The position numbers were made by a program, and so were the translations under genes. This document shows positions 1-8,644 of a DNA stretch of 64,000 nucleotides, one piece after another; position 1 is the stretch's first letter, and every line of letters starts with the position of its first letter. The DNA is taken from the NCBI RefSeq assembly GCF_026261605.1, contig NZ_CP102486.1, positions 620,001-684,000 on the forward strand, given 5' to 3'. The DNA is from Dechloromonas sp. A34 (GTDB taxonomy: Bacteria; Pseudomonadota; Gammaproteobacteria; Burkholderiales; Rhodocyclaceae). The notes below the pieces were generated by a model. The model was given only the letters and a program-made list of their open reading frames with translations, made no database searches and was not told where the DNA came from.

Positions 1-882
1 CACACCGGCGGCACCCCGAGCGGCACCAACGGCATGACGACCTACACCAACGTGGCCGCCGAATTCGCCGTCAATGCCACCGATCCGCCGAGCACCGGCA
101 CCGACCAAGGCGAAAAGGGCGAGGGATCGAACAGCCCCGAGGATTCGGCAAGCATCGAGCCGATCGGCTCCTATCCGGGCAATGCCACGACCAGCAACAT
201 GACGGCGACGACCAACGTCAACCATCGCTCCTGGCACCCGGTACGCTGGCCGACCGGCCGCAGCCGCGACGAACGGCGCATGCAGGCCACCGGCGGCAAC
301 TTCCGGGCGCCTTTCGGCACCCGGGTCGGCACGCAGACCATGCATTGTTCGGATTGCCACGGCAACGCGACATCGTGGACACAGGGTACGGGCCCCAAGC
401 TGGATCAAGTCCAGGGGCCGCACGGTTCAGAAGACTACTTCCTGCTCAAAGGCAGCTGGTCGTCCAGCACCTCGATCAGCAGCCCGGGATTCTGCGGCAA
501 CTGCCATAACCCGAGCGCTTCGTCGGGCAGCGGAGACGACTATGCCGGTTCCAGCGGCTTCAACAACTCCGGCGAGGATGGCGGCGGCGGGCACGGCAAC
601 GAGCACGGTGGCAAAGCCTGCGTCAAGTGCCACGTCGCCGTGCCGCACGGCTGGCGGAACAAGGCTTTCCTGGTCAACCTGAATTGCGTGGGCAGGGAGG
701 CCGGCGCCACCTATACGGGCTGCATGAATTTCAGCGACAACTCGGCGACGGTCGCCCCCTACTATCAGGGTGCGACGCTGCGGGTCAAGACCTGGCCGGC
801 CAGCGGCAACTGGTCGGCGAACAAATGCGGCAAAGGCAGCAGTACAGCTCGCGACTGGATGCGCTCGGTATGCGACAACTGA
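1..882 (+). CDS. Multiheme c-type cytochrome, C-terminal part
   Basis: The reading frame is open from base 1, so the start lies outside the window and 293 codons remain. Three CxxCH heme-attachment motifs are visible: CSDCH (about 346-360), CGNCH (493-507) and CVKCH (619-633). Further isolated cysteines near the C-terminus may form a disulfide. The protein is rich in Gly, Ser, Asn and Thr between hemes, typical of exported electron-transfer cytochromes. The following genes encode ResB-like and CcsA-like heme-attachment proteins, so this is probably their dedicated substrate. Total heme number and export signal cannot be judged from the fragment. The cytochrome assignment is firm; the specific redox role is unknown. 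Confidence 0.85.
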   Translation, partial: HTGGTPSGTNGMTTYTNVAAEFAVNATDPPSTGTDQGEKGEGSNSPEDSASIEPIGSYPGNATTSNMTATTNVNHRSWHPVRWPTGRSRDERRMQATGGNFRAPFGTRVGTQTMHCSDCHGNATSWTQGTGPKLDQVQGPHGSEDYFLLKGSWSSSTSISSPGFCGNCHNPSASSGSGDDYAGSSGFNNSGEDGGGGHGNEHGGKACVKCHVAVPHGWRNKAFLVNLNCVGREAGATYTGCMNFSDNSATVAPYYQGATLRVKTWPASGNWSANKCGKGSSTARDWMRSVCDN

Positions 883-1892
883 CGCTGGCCAGGCGCTGGC
901 CGTTCGCGGCAGGCCTTGTTCCGGGACGGTCGGCCAGCGGCCTGCTGGCGGCGCTGGCATCGCCCAAATGGATGCTCGCCTTCTTCGTCTTCGCGGCGAT
1001 CAGCGCCGTCGTCTCGATGGAGCACCCGGACTGGGTCACGCCGGTCTGGATGCTGCCCCTGGGCATCTTCTGCCTGTCGCTGCTCGCCGCGATGGCGACC
1101 AATCCCCGCCTGCGCAGCGATCTGCCGCTGCTCGGCCTGCATCTCGGCCTCTTTGCGATGATCGTGCTGTTTGCCGCGGCGCGCCTGACCTATCTCGACG
1201 GCCATGTCTCGCTGGAGCGCGGCCAGTCCTTCAACGGCAAGCTCGATATCGCCGAGCAGGGCCCCTGGCACTTCGGCAAGCTGGCGCAACTGCGCTTCGC
1301 CAACGACGGCTTCGAGGAAACCTTTCGCCCCGGCGAACGCTGGGAGGTCACCGCCAACCGCGTCCACTGGTGGAACGACACCGGTCAGCGGCAGAGTGCC
1401 AGCATCGGCGAAGCGCGCCCGTTGCTCATGAGTGGCTACCGTATCTACACCACCTTCAACCGCGGGTTCAGCGTGCACTTTCAATGGGAAAACGCCGCCG
1501 GCGAAGTGGAACTCGGCAACGTCCAGTTGCGTCCGGGGGAGCATGACCTGGCCAACGAATGGCGGCTGCCGAACGGCTTCAAGGTCTGGGCCATGCTGCA
1601 ACCGCAGGAAAGCCTGCAGATCCGGCCCGGTGAAAGCCGCCGCAATCTCGGTGTCGGTACCCTCGGGCATCGCCTGGTTATCCGCCATGGCGAACAGCGC
1701 CATGTGATCGCCCGCGGCGAGAGCCTCGAGTTGCCGGGTGGCCGTCTGACCTATCGCAAGCTGGATACCTGGATGGGCTATCGGCTGGTTTTCGATCCAA
1801 CCGTCCATTGGCTGGGCGCCGCCGGACTGTTCTCGGTGCTGTGCATGGTCGTGTACTACGGACGTCTGTTCATCAGAAAGCGCACAACATGA
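870..1892 (+). CDS. ResB-like cytochrome c biogenesis membrane protein
   Basis: ResB (CcsB) works with CcsA to carry heme across the inner membrane and attach it to apocytochromes c. I chose ATG 870, which overlaps the cytochrome stop by 13 bases, giving 340 aa. Three hydrophobic segments lie near the N-terminus (about residues 30-115), followed by a roughly 180-residue periplasmic domain and a final helix around residues 310-330. That matches a shortened ResB with a reduced soluble domain. Translational coupling to the cytochrome, and a CcsA gene four genes downstream, support the call. It is divergent, so the family name rests on topology and context as much as on sequence. Confidence 0.7.
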   Translation: MRQLTLARRWPFAAGLVPGRSASGLLAALASPKWMLAFFVFAAISAVVSMEHPDWVTPVWMLPLGIFCLSLLAAMATNPRLRSDLPLLGLHLGLFAMIVLFAAARLTYLDGHVSLERGQSFNGKLDIAEQGPWHFGKLAQLRFANDGFEETFRPGERWEVTANRVHWWNDTGQRQSASIGEARPLLMSGYRIYTTFNRGFSVHFQWENAAGEVELGNVQLRPGEHDLANEWRLPNGFKVWAMLQPQESLQIRPGESRRNLGVGTLGHRLVIRHGEQRHVIARGESLELPGGRLTYRKLDTWMGYRLVFDPTVHWLGAAGLFSVLCMVVYYGRLFIRKRTT

Positions 1893-2731
1893 AAGCTTCG
1901 CGGTCGACCGCCAATTTTCTGCGTTTCGCCCTGGGGGCGGCCAGCCTGCTCCCCGCCCTGGCCTGGGCCAACGGAGCCACCTGGACGGAGCCCCGGACAG
2001 GCATGGCGTTTACGCGGATGGCCAAGGGCTGCTACGCGATGGGCGTCGCCGACGACCAGCCGGCGCGCGAGGAAGGCTATATCTATGCTCGCCGGGTGGC
2101 CAACGAAATGCCGGCGCACGAGGTCTGTCTCGACGAATTCTGGATCGGCCGCTTCGAAGTCACGGAAGCCCAGTGGCAAACCCTGATCGGGACGCCGCGG
2201 CGCCCGGTCGGCCCCGGGCATCCGGTGACCGGCATCAGCTGGCAGGAGGCGCAGACTTTTGCCCGGCGGCTGAGCGAGATTTCGGACAAGGGCGACCAGT
2301 TCCGACTGCCGACCGAAGCCGAATGGGAATACGCCTGCCGCGCCGGCGAGCCGGCCTCGAGTGGCCCCCCCTATACCGACGAAATCGCCGGCAAGGCCTG
2401 GTTCTCGTTTCATTATGAAAAGAAGACCGGCGAGCGCCATGCCAGCGTGCATCCGGTCGGCACCCGCCAGGCCAATGCCGCCGGCCTGCACGACATGCTC
2501 GGCAATGCCTGGGAGTGGGTGCAGGACAGCTACCGGGACGATGCTTATCGCCTGCATGCCCGGCGTAACCCCGTGATCGAACAGGACGGCGCCGCCCGCG
2601 CTATCCGGGGCGGCGGTTTCCGCACTGCCCGCCACTTCATCCGTTGCGCCGCCCGCGCCTGGCAGGACGGCGCCACCCAGACCGACACCATTGGCTTTCG
2701 CCTGGTGCGTATCCCGCGAGGTGAGAAATGA
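1889..2731 (+). CDS. Exported SUMF1/formylglycine-enzyme-fold protein (first copy)
   Basis: The ATG at 1889 overlaps the upstream stop as ATGA and is followed by a signal peptide ending near ALAWA. The rest is a SUMF1/EgtB/PvdO-type domain. Its hallmarks are visible: RLPTEAEWEYACRAG, a LGNAWEWVQD motif and IRGGGFR near the C-terminus. True formylglycine-generating enzymes carry a copper-binding cysteine pair in that last region; here the equivalent stretch reads FRTARHFIRCAARA and lacks the pair. The protein is therefore unlikely to oxidise sulfatase cysteines and no sulfatase is nearby. Its place between ResB-like and CcsA-like genes suggests a role in assembling the multiheme cytochrome. 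The fold is confident, the function unknown. Confidence 0.8.
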   Translation: MKASRSTANFLRFALGAASLLPALAWANGATWTEPRTGMAFTRMAKGCYAMGVADDQPAREEGYIYARRVANEMPAHEVCLDEFWIGRFEVTEAQWQTLIGTPRRPVGPGHPVTGISWQEAQTFARRLSEISDKGDQFRLPTEAEWEYACRAGEPASSGPPYTDEIAGKAWFSFHYEKKTGERHASVHPVGTRQANAAGLHDMLGNAWEWVQDSYRDDAYRLHARRNPVIEQDGAARAIRGGGFRTARHFIRCAARAWQDGATQTDTIGFRLVRIPRGEK

Positions 2732-3696
2732 TGCGCCGGCTGTTTGCCCTCATCTCGCTGCTCTTCGGTCTGGCATTCGCTCCGACATGGGCGGCGAGCG
2801 ATCCGGACGCCGATCTGCCCAAGGAGATCGTCGCCAACGGTGTCGAGTTCATGCTGGTTCCCGGCGGCTGGTTCCACTACGCGGTCTATGGCGCCCAGAT
2901 GCGTGACGGCAAGCTGCGCTATCGGCCGCGGCGGGAGATCAAGGTCTGGGCCGATACCATGTACATCGGCAAGTTCGAAGCGCGGGCCCGCGACTTCACC
3001 CGCTTCATGAATTCCGGCGAAGCCCGCCATGCCCGCCAGTATTACCCGCCGCCCAACGCCTTGTCGGACGCCTACGGGGCCTATGACGGCTGCTCGGTCC
3101 GGGTCGACGAGCAGGGCAGTTTCTTCGAACGCTTCCCGGACAACAACCTGCCGGCGACCAATCTGTCCTGGGACCTGGCCCACGAATTCGCGGCCTGGAT
3201 GGGCTTCCGCCTGCCGACCGACGCCGAGTGGGTGCATGCCTTCCGGGGCGACGACAAGCGGCTCTATCCCTGGGGTGACGAGTTTCCGGACGACACCCAC
3301 GCCGTCTTCCAGGAGGGCGCCACGGCATGCAATGTCTTCCCGGTCGACAGCAACCCCAAGGGCCGCTCGCCCTACGGCGTCTATAACATGGCCGGCAACG
3401 CCTTCGAATACGTGGCCGACTGGACCAACGACCTCTACGAAGGCACGCTTGAGGACGGCGCGCGCAATCCCCATGCCGCCGAGCCTTTCGCGTCGCCCAA
3501 GCTCGAATTCGAAACCCATGGGCAGCTACGCGGCGGGCGCTGGGCTTCCGGGCCCTATCAGCTGGCGATGACCGGCAACCGCCAGACCCAGCGCCACGAC
3601 GATGGCTTCATCTGCTACGGCACGCGCTTCGCGCTCAGCGTCGACCAGGCCCGCGCCTATCTGGCGGACGGCAAGGCGCGGGCCGTCACGCCGTGA
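2728..3696 (+). CDS. Exported SUMF1/formylglycine-enzyme-fold protein (second copy)
   Basis: It starts with ATGA overlapping the previous gene's stop, and encodes 322 aa with a signal peptide (MMRRLFALISLLFGLAFAP then TWAAS). SUMF1-fold motifs include FRLPTDAEWVHAFRG, YPWGDEFPDD, YNMAGNAFEYVADW and LRGGRWASGP. The segment after LRGG has no copper-binding cysteine pair, so formylglycine-generating activity is not expected. It is a diverged paralog of the preceding gene rather than a recent duplicate. Two tandem non-catalytic-looking copies inside a cytochrome maturation cluster suggest binding or structural partners for the cytochrome. That role is inference. Confidence 0.8.
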   Translation: MMRRLFALISLLFGLAFAPTWAASDPDADLPKEIVANGVEFMLVPGGWFHYAVYGAQMRDGKLRYRPRREIKVWADTMYIGKFEARARDFTRFMNSGEARHARQYYPPPNALSDAYGAYDGCSVRVDEQGSFFERFPDNNLPATNLSWDLAHEFAAWMGFRLPTDAEWVHAFRGDDKRLYPWGDEFPDDTHAVFQEGATACNVFPVDSNPKGRSPYGVYNMAGNAFEYVADWTNDLYEGTLEDGARNPHAAEPFASPKLEFETHGQLRGGRWASGPYQLAMTGNRQTQRHDDGFICYGTRFALSVDQARAYLADGKARAVTP

Positions 3697-4496
3697 GCAT
3701 CGCTTCGCCCGCAGACCAGCCGCCCGCTCGCCGGCGCCGCGACCGCCGCCCGCTCGCCGTCGTTCTCACCGTGCTTGCCGTGGTCGGCTTCGGATATGCC
3801 TTCCAGCACATGCCCGCCAACAGCGTCGTGGCCGATCCGGCCGCCGCCAACATCGAGCAACTGGCGGCCAGCATTGGCGAGCGCCAGGAGGTCGACATTC
3901 CGGTCCCGGTCGAGGAACAGGTCGATCCGGCGCTTCCCGATTCGCCGGATATCCGCCACAAGCTCAAGGAAGCCAGCGACCTGATCCGCGCCAAGCGCTA
4001 CGACGATGCGATCCGCCATCTCAATCAGTCGCGCGCGCAGTTGAAGGACGTCCCGCAAACCTACCTGGTCCTCGGCCGGGCGCTGGAAGGCCGGCGCGAC
4101 TACAGCACGGCCCGCGATTTCTACAACGCGGCCCTCAACAAGAATCCAGCCTTGGCGGACGCCCACTGGGGCTACGCCACGACTTCGGAAAGTCTTGGCG
4201 ATCTGCCGTCGGCACTGGGCGCGATGCGCAGCTACCTGCATACCGAGTCCGACGCCGATCCCTTCCGCAAGCGCATCGCCCAGGCTCGCTCCGCCATCTG
4301 GGAGTGGGAATCCCGTCTCGGTCGCGGCGCCTGGGGGGCGAGCAAGGGGATTCCGGCGGGCTTCACCGCCGCCGAACTGAAGCGCGACGGCCGCGGCGTC
4401 GCCATCAAGATGCCGATCGGCGGCGGCGAAAACCCGGCCGGCGTGACCGCCTACGAAATCAAATCTGCAGACAAGAAGGAAATCTACAAGCGATGA
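3693..4496 (+). CDS. Membrane-anchored TPR protein
   Basis: The GTG start overlaps the previous stop as GTGA. The 267-aa product has a short basic cytoplasmic segment with an Arg cluster, one membrane helix (about residues 23-40), and then a periplasmic region. Helix pairs with TPR character (for example YLVLGRALEGRRDYSTARDF followed by a similar pair) lie around residues 100-200. System II and System I cytochrome maturation machines both use TPR proteins, such as CcmI, to hold apocytochromes. Its position directly before ccsA fits a similar apocytochrome chaperone role. That function is inferred from context only. Confidence 0.65.
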   Translation: MSIASPADQPPARRRRDRRPLAVVLTVLAVVGFGYAFQHMPANSVVADPAAANIEQLAASIGERQEVDIPVPVEEQVDPALPDSPDIRHKLKEASDLIRAKRYDDAIRHLNQSRAQLKDVPQTYLVLGRALEGRRDYSTARDFYNAALNKNPALADAHWGYATTSESLGDLPSALGAMRSYLHTESDADPFRKRIAQARSAIWEWESRLGRGAWGASKGIPAGFTAAELKRDGRGVAIKMPIGGGENPAGVTAYEIKSADKKEIYKR

Positions 4497-5314
4497 GCCT
4501 GCTCGACATTGAACTGCTGTCCTTCTGGAGTGCCCTGGTCGGCTATTCCGTGGCGACGGCCATCGCCCTCTGGGCACTGGTTTTCGGCAAGCGCCCCGAG
4601 CGCACGCTGATGGGCCTGATCCTGCTCGCCTTCCTGTTGCATAGCTGCGCCATCGGCGCCCGCTGGATTCGCATCGACCATCTGCCGGTCGGCAATACCT
4701 TCGAAATGCTCTCGGCCAATATCTGGGGCCTGATGGCGGCGGTCACCATCGGCTACTGGCGCTTGCCACGGATGCGCGCCTTCGCCGCCATCGTGCTGCC
4801 GGTCGTGATGATAATGATGGCCTGGATGCTGCTACTGCAGCGGGCCGATTCGTCGCTACCGCCGACTTACCATACGGTCTGGCTGTTCATCCACATCGGG
4901 TTCATCAAGCTCTTCCTCGGCTGCGCCTTCATCGCGCTCGGCATCGCCGGAATCATCCTGCTGCGCGCCGCCGGCGTCGGCACGGCACGCCTGGCGCGGA
5001 TGCCCGAGGACGAAGCCCTGGACCGCACCGCCTACCGCTGCATGGGGCTGGCACTGATCTTCGACACCCTGGGCATCATGGCCGGCGCCATCTGGGCCCA
5101 GGACGCCTGGGGCCGCTACTGGTCCTGGGACCACCTGGAGATCTGGTCCCTGCTGACCTGGCTGTCGATCGGCCTGACCCTGCACGTGCGCAAGCCCTTC
5201 AACACCTCGCCGCGGACCAACGCCTTGCTCGTGGTGGGCACCTGGCTGGTGGCCTTCTTTACCTTTTTCGGCATTCCCTTCGTCTCGACCGCGCTGCATA
5301 AAGGGATGATCTGA
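4493..5314 (+). CDS. ccsA: CcsA-like heme transport and cytochrome c synthesis protein
   Basis: The ATG at 4493 overlaps the TPR gene stop as ATGA, giving 273 aa. The protein is almost entirely membrane helices (about eight) and carries the tryptophan-rich heme-handling signature WGRYWSWDHLEIWSLLTWL of the CcsA/CcmC/CcmF family. Candidate heme-ligand histidines lie before and after it, including those in TYHTVWLFIHIG and WDHLE. CcsA with ResB forms the cytochrome c synthase that exports heme and ligates it to CxxCH. Here it probably serves the multiheme cytochrome at the start of the window. The next gene begins one base after the stop. Confidence 0.88.
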   Translation: MSLLDIELLSFWSALVGYSVATAIALWALVFGKRPERTLMGLILLAFLLHSCAIGARWIRIDHLPVGNTFEMLSANIWGLMAAVTIGYWRLPRMRAFAAIVLPVVMIMMAWMLLLQRADSSLPPTYHTVWLFIHIGFIKLFLGCAFIALGIAGIILLRAAGVGTARLARMPEDEALDRTAYRCMGLALIFDTLGIMAGAIWAQDAWGRYWSWDHLEIWSLLTWLSIGLTLHVRKPFNTSPRTNALLVVGTWLVAFFTFFGIPFVSTALHKGMI

Positions 5315-5315
5315 C

Positions 5316-6299
5316 GTGCCGCTGTCCCCGCTCGCCGAGCGTTTCCATGCCCTGCTGGCCGCTCTCAACGCGGCGGTGCTCGGTCAGGCCGTACTCTGCG
5401 AACGCCTGCTGATCGCACTGCTCGCCGAAGGGCATGTCCTGCTCGAAGGCCCGCCGGGAATGGCCAAGACCCGGGCGGTCAAGATCCTGGCCGGCCTGCT
5501 CGACGCCTCCTTCCAGCGCGTGCAATTCACCCCGGACCTGCTGCCGGCCGACCTCACAGGAACCGACATCTTCAATCCGCAGACCGGAGCTTTCCGTTTC
5601 GAGCCCGGTCCGTTGTTCCATCAGCTGATCCTCGCCGACGAGATCAACCGGGCGCCCGCCAAGGTTCAGTCGGCCCTGCTCGAAGCGATGGCCGAACGGC
5701 AGATTTCGGTCGGCCGCACGACCTATCGCCTGCCCGATCCCTTCCTGGTCATGGCGACCCAGAATCCGCTCGAGCACGAAGGTACCTACGCCTTGCCGGA
5801 AGCCCAGCTCGACCGCTTCATGCTGCATGTGCGTATCGACTACCCGGATCTCGCGACCGAAAAGGCGATCCTGGCGCTGGTACGGGCCGAAGCCCTGGGC
5901 GAGCGCCCGCCAGCGCCGGTTCCGAACCCCGCCCAAACCATGCGCTGCGAGGAGATTCTGGCTGCCCGGCGCGAAGTCCTGGGCGTCTATCTGGCGCCCG
6001 AGGTTGAAAACTATCTGCTGCGCCTGGTGGCCGGCACCCGGCCCGGAGGGCAAACGCTCCCGGCGCTGCGTGGGATGCTGCGCTTCGGTGCCAGCCCGCG
6101 GGCGGCGATCGCGCTCGAGCGTGGTGCTCAGGCCAAGGCCTGGCTGGCTGGTCGGGATTTCGTCACTCCGGCCGACATCCAGGCGCTGGCGCCCGATGTG
6201 CTGCGCCACCGGATCGGCGTTTCCTACGAGGGCGAAGCCAATGGCATGGCTGCCGAGGATATCGTCCAGGCGCTGCTCGACCAAATCGATCGGCCATGA
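5316..6299 (+). CDS. MoxR-family AAA+ ATPase
   Basis: GTG start at 5316, 327 aa. The Walker A motif is GPPGMAKT (about residues 46-53) and the Walker B region reads LILADEINRAPAKVQSALLE (about residues 105-125). The sensor/arginine-finger region includes EHEGTYALPEAQLDRF, a strong MoxR signature. MoxR ATPases act as chaperones with von Willebrand factor A proteins to insert cofactors or assemble envelope complexes. The gene is followed by DUF58, DUF4381 and two VWA proteins in the usual order. Only one base separates it from ccsA, suggesting cotranscription with the cytochrome maturation genes. Confidence 0.92.
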   Translation: MPLSPLAERFHALLAALNAAVLGQAVLCERLLIALLAEGHVLLEGPPGMAKTRAVKILAGLLDASFQRVQFTPDLLPADLTGTDIFNPQTGAFRFEPGPLFHQLILADEINRAPAKVQSALLEAMAERQISVGRTTYRLPDPFLVMATQNPLEHEGTYALPEAQLDRFMLHVRIDYPDLATEKAILALVRAEALGERPPAPVPNPAQTMRCEEILAARREVLGVYLAPEVENYLLRLVAGTRPGGQTLPALRGMLRFGASPRAAIALERGAQAKAWLAGRDFVTPADIQALAPDVLRHRIGVSYEGEANGMAAEDIVQALLDQIDRP

Positions 6300-7249
6300 C
6301 GCAGCCGTCCCCCGATCGGCAGCCGGCGCCGGGCGAGGGTGTCGTGGTTCGGCTCGCCGAACTGATCGCCCTCCGGCAGACGGCGGTCAGGTCGCCGCCG
6401 CCGCTCGCCAGCCGCTCGCTGCCCGGCGGGGCGACACCGCAGCGGCTGGGCATCAATAGCCAGGGCCTGGCCTATCTGGGCTCCCGGCCGCACCAGAACG
6501 GCGACGACCGCCGCGCCGTCGACTGGCGGCAGAGCGCCCGCCGGGGCCGCCTGTATACGAAGCAGTTCGCCGAAGAGCACGAGCGGCCGATACAGTTTCT
6601 GGTCGATATGGGCGCCAGCATGCGCTTCGGCACACGGGTTGCGTTCAAGTCGGTGGTGGCCGCCCGCATCGCCGGCCATCTCGCCTGGCGCTTCGCGGCC
6701 GCCGGCGAGCGGGTGGGCGGGTTGGCCTGGACCGGTCGTGCCCGGCCGGAACTCGACGCCCGCCATGAGAAACACGGGTTGCTGCCACTGCTCAAGCTGT
6801 TCGCGGATGCTTCCGCGGAGGCGCCCGCTACCGCTCCGGGTCTCGACTGGCCCTTGCATCGGCTGGCCCAAAAACCGGGCCTGGCCGCCACCGTCGTGAT
6901 CAGCGATTTCGCCGGGCTGAGCGCCGAAGCCGAAGGCAGTCTGCGGATCTGCGCCCGGCGCAACCATCTGATCCTGATCCACGTCCATGACCCGTTCGAG
7001 CAGAATCCGCCCCCCGGCATCTATCGCCTCAACGATGGCCGGGACAGCGTGACGCTCGATCTGCACGCCGGCCCGACACGCGACGCGTTCGTCGCCCGCT
7101 TCGCGGCCTGCAGCGAACGTTTGCGCCACCTGGCGCAAGCTGTCCGGGCCGACTATTTGCCCATTGCGACCAATGCCGACCTGCCTGCTACGCTGCAGGG
7201 CGCCTGGCGCCGTTTTCCCGGTCAAGGCCGTGCCCGCGCCCGGGATTGA
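6296..7249 (+). CDS. DUF58 domain protein
   Basis: Its ATG overlaps the moxR stop as ATGA; 317 aa. The DUF58 signature is present as DDRRAVDWRQSARRGRLYTKQF (about residues 70-90, read in two pieces), which includes the conserved R-x-DW-xxSAR core. The C-terminal half has a degenerate VWA-like fold (for example FLVDMGASMRFG and VVISDFAGL). DUF58 proteins are regular partners of MoxR ATPases and probably link the ATPase to VWA proteins. The function in this operon is inferred from that association. Confidence 0.88.
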   Translation: MTQPSPDRQPAPGEGVVVRLAELIALRQTAVRSPPPLASRSLPGGATPQRLGINSQGLAYLGSRPHQNGDDRRAVDWRQSARRGRLYTKQFAEEHERPIQFLVDMGASMRFGTRVAFKSVVAARIAGHLAWRFAAAGERVGGLAWTGRARPELDARHEKHGLLPLLKLFADASAEAPATAPGLDWPLHRLAQKPGLAATVVISDFAGLSAEAEGSLRICARRNHLILIHVHDPFEQNPPPGIYRLNDGRDSVTLDLHAGPTRDAFVARFAACSERLRHLAQAVRADYLPIATNADLPATLQGAWRRFPGQGRARARD

Positions 7250-7700
7250 GCAGCTCCGCGACATCCACCCGCCGCCCCTGATGGCAGCGTGGGAGGCGCT
7301 CGGCGCGTGGTCGCCGCTGTTGCTGGCCGGCCTTGCCGCGGCGGGCGTCGCCTGGTGGCTGCTTCGCCGCCACCGGTGCCGGCCATCGGTGGTTGCCCGG
7401 CGCCTGACCCTGGCGCAGCTGCGAGCCGCGCAGGAGCGCCATGCCCGTGATGGCGACGCGGTGCGCTATGCCCGCGAGCTCGATGCGCTGCTGCGCCGGG
7501 AAGCGCTGCGCCGTTATCCCGACGCCAACCTTCGGCGCCTGACCGGGGACGACTGGCTTGCCTTTCTCGACCGCACCGGCGGCACGGATGCCTTCTTCTG
7601 CGGCCCCGGGCGCTGCCTGGCGACCCTGCCTTACCAGCGCGACGGGCGCCTGGAGTCGGCCGCGGTCGCCGCGCTCGTCGCCCGCTGGCTGGCGCATTGA
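7230..7700 (+). CDS. DUF4381 membrane protein
   Basis: I chose the GTG at 7230, overlapping the DUF58 gene by 20 bases, because the protein then begins MPAPGIEQLRDIHPPP, the typical DUF4381 N-terminus. The product is 156 aa with one membrane helix (about residues 27-45), followed by a cytoplasmic helical region containing LTGDDWLAFLDR. DUF4381 sits between DUF58 and VWA genes in MoxR operons of many Proteobacteria. No enzymatic motif is visible. It is probably a membrane adaptor for the VWA proteins. Confidence 0.8.
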   Translation: MPAPGIEQLRDIHPPPLMAAWEALGAWSPLLLAGLAAAGVAWWLLRRHRCRPSVVARRLTLAQLRAAQERHARDGDAVRYARELDALLRREALRRYPDANLRRLTGDDWLAFLDRTGGTDAFFCGPGRCLATLPYQRDGRLESAAVAALVARWLAH

Positions 7701-7702
7701 GC

Positions 7703-8644
7703 ATGCCCGTATTGGCCTGGCCGCTGGCACTGCTCCTGCTGCCCTTGCCGTGGCTGGCCGCCCGCTGGTTGCCCCTGGCGGAAGCCGGGCCGGCGCTGCG
7801 CCTGCCGGGGCGGCCCTTCCTTCAGGGCAGCAGGTACTTCGCCGCGACCGGGCGCCGGCCGGGCGGGGTGGCGGTCCTGGTCTGGCTCTGCCTGGTCGTT
7901 GCCCTGGCCCGTCCGCTGTGGCCGGAGGTGGTGCCGACGGAGGCCGGCCCGGCGCCCTCCGACCTGCTGCTGGTCCTCGATGTTTCGGCCAGCATGGACG
8001 CCGAGGACCTGCTGCTGCACGGCCGGCCGGCCTCGCGCCTGACGGTGGCCAAGGCGATCGCCGCCGAACTGGTGCACAGTCTGGGCCCCGGCCGGGCAGG
8101 CCTGGTCGTCTTTGGCAGCGCGGCGCACGTGCACACGCCGCTGACCCGCGACAAGGCGGCGCTGCTTGACGGCCTGGCGGCACTCCAGAGCGGACTGGCC
8201 GGTCGCGGCTCCGCGCTCGACGATGCCATCGTCCTGGCCGCCGAGCGTCTGGCCGGGACGAGCGCTGGCCGGCAGTCGATGCTCGTTCTGAGCGATGGCG
8301 CGGCCCGGCCCGGCGGGAAAGCCGTCGCCGGCAATGTCGGCGGCGTCGCGCCCGGCGACCTCAAAATCCATGCCTTGCTGGTCGCCGGCCGCCGCCCGGC
8401 CAGCGGGTCCGGCGAAGCTGATTCGGCGAGCCTGCAAGCCCTGGCCGAACGGAGCGCCGGGTCCTTCGCCCGCGTCGCCGACGGCGACGGACTCCGCGCC
8501 TTTCTGCAGGGTATCCGGCAGGCGGCCGGCCCCGGGAGGCCGCCGGCGACCCGCTGGCGCGAACTCTATCCCTGGCCGCTGGCCCTGGCCCTGGTGCTGT
8601 CCGTCGGCCTGGGGCTTGATCGCATCCGGCGGCGGGGCGGCTAA
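7703..8644 (+). CDS. VWA-domain membrane protein (BatA-like)
   Basis: The ATG at 7703 gives 313 aa; an in-frame TTG at 7697 that overlaps the DUF4381 stop is the alternative start. Two N-terminal membrane helices are followed by a von Willebrand factor A domain with an intact metal-ion-dependent adhesion site, LVLDVSASMD (about residues 92-101), plus the later LVLSDGAA motif. A C-terminal helix lies near residues 285-305. This is the BatA/aerotolerance-type partner of MoxR. It is the only VWA in this operon that keeps the metal site. Confidence 0.88.
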   Translation: MPVLAWPLALLLLPLPWLAARWLPLAEAGPALRLPGRPFLQGSRYFAATGRRPGGVAVLVWLCLVVALARPLWPEVVPTEAGPAPSDLLLVLDVSASMDAEDLLLHGRPASRLTVAKAIAAELVHSLGPGRAGLVVFGSAAHVHTPLTRDKAALLDGLAALQSGLAGRGSALDDAIVLAAERLAGTSAGRQSMLVLSDGAARPGGKAVAGNVGGVAPGDLKIHALLVAGRRPASGSGEADSASLQALAERSAGSFARVADGDGLRAFLQGIRQAAGPGRPPATRWRELYPWPLALALVLSVGLGLDRIRRRGG

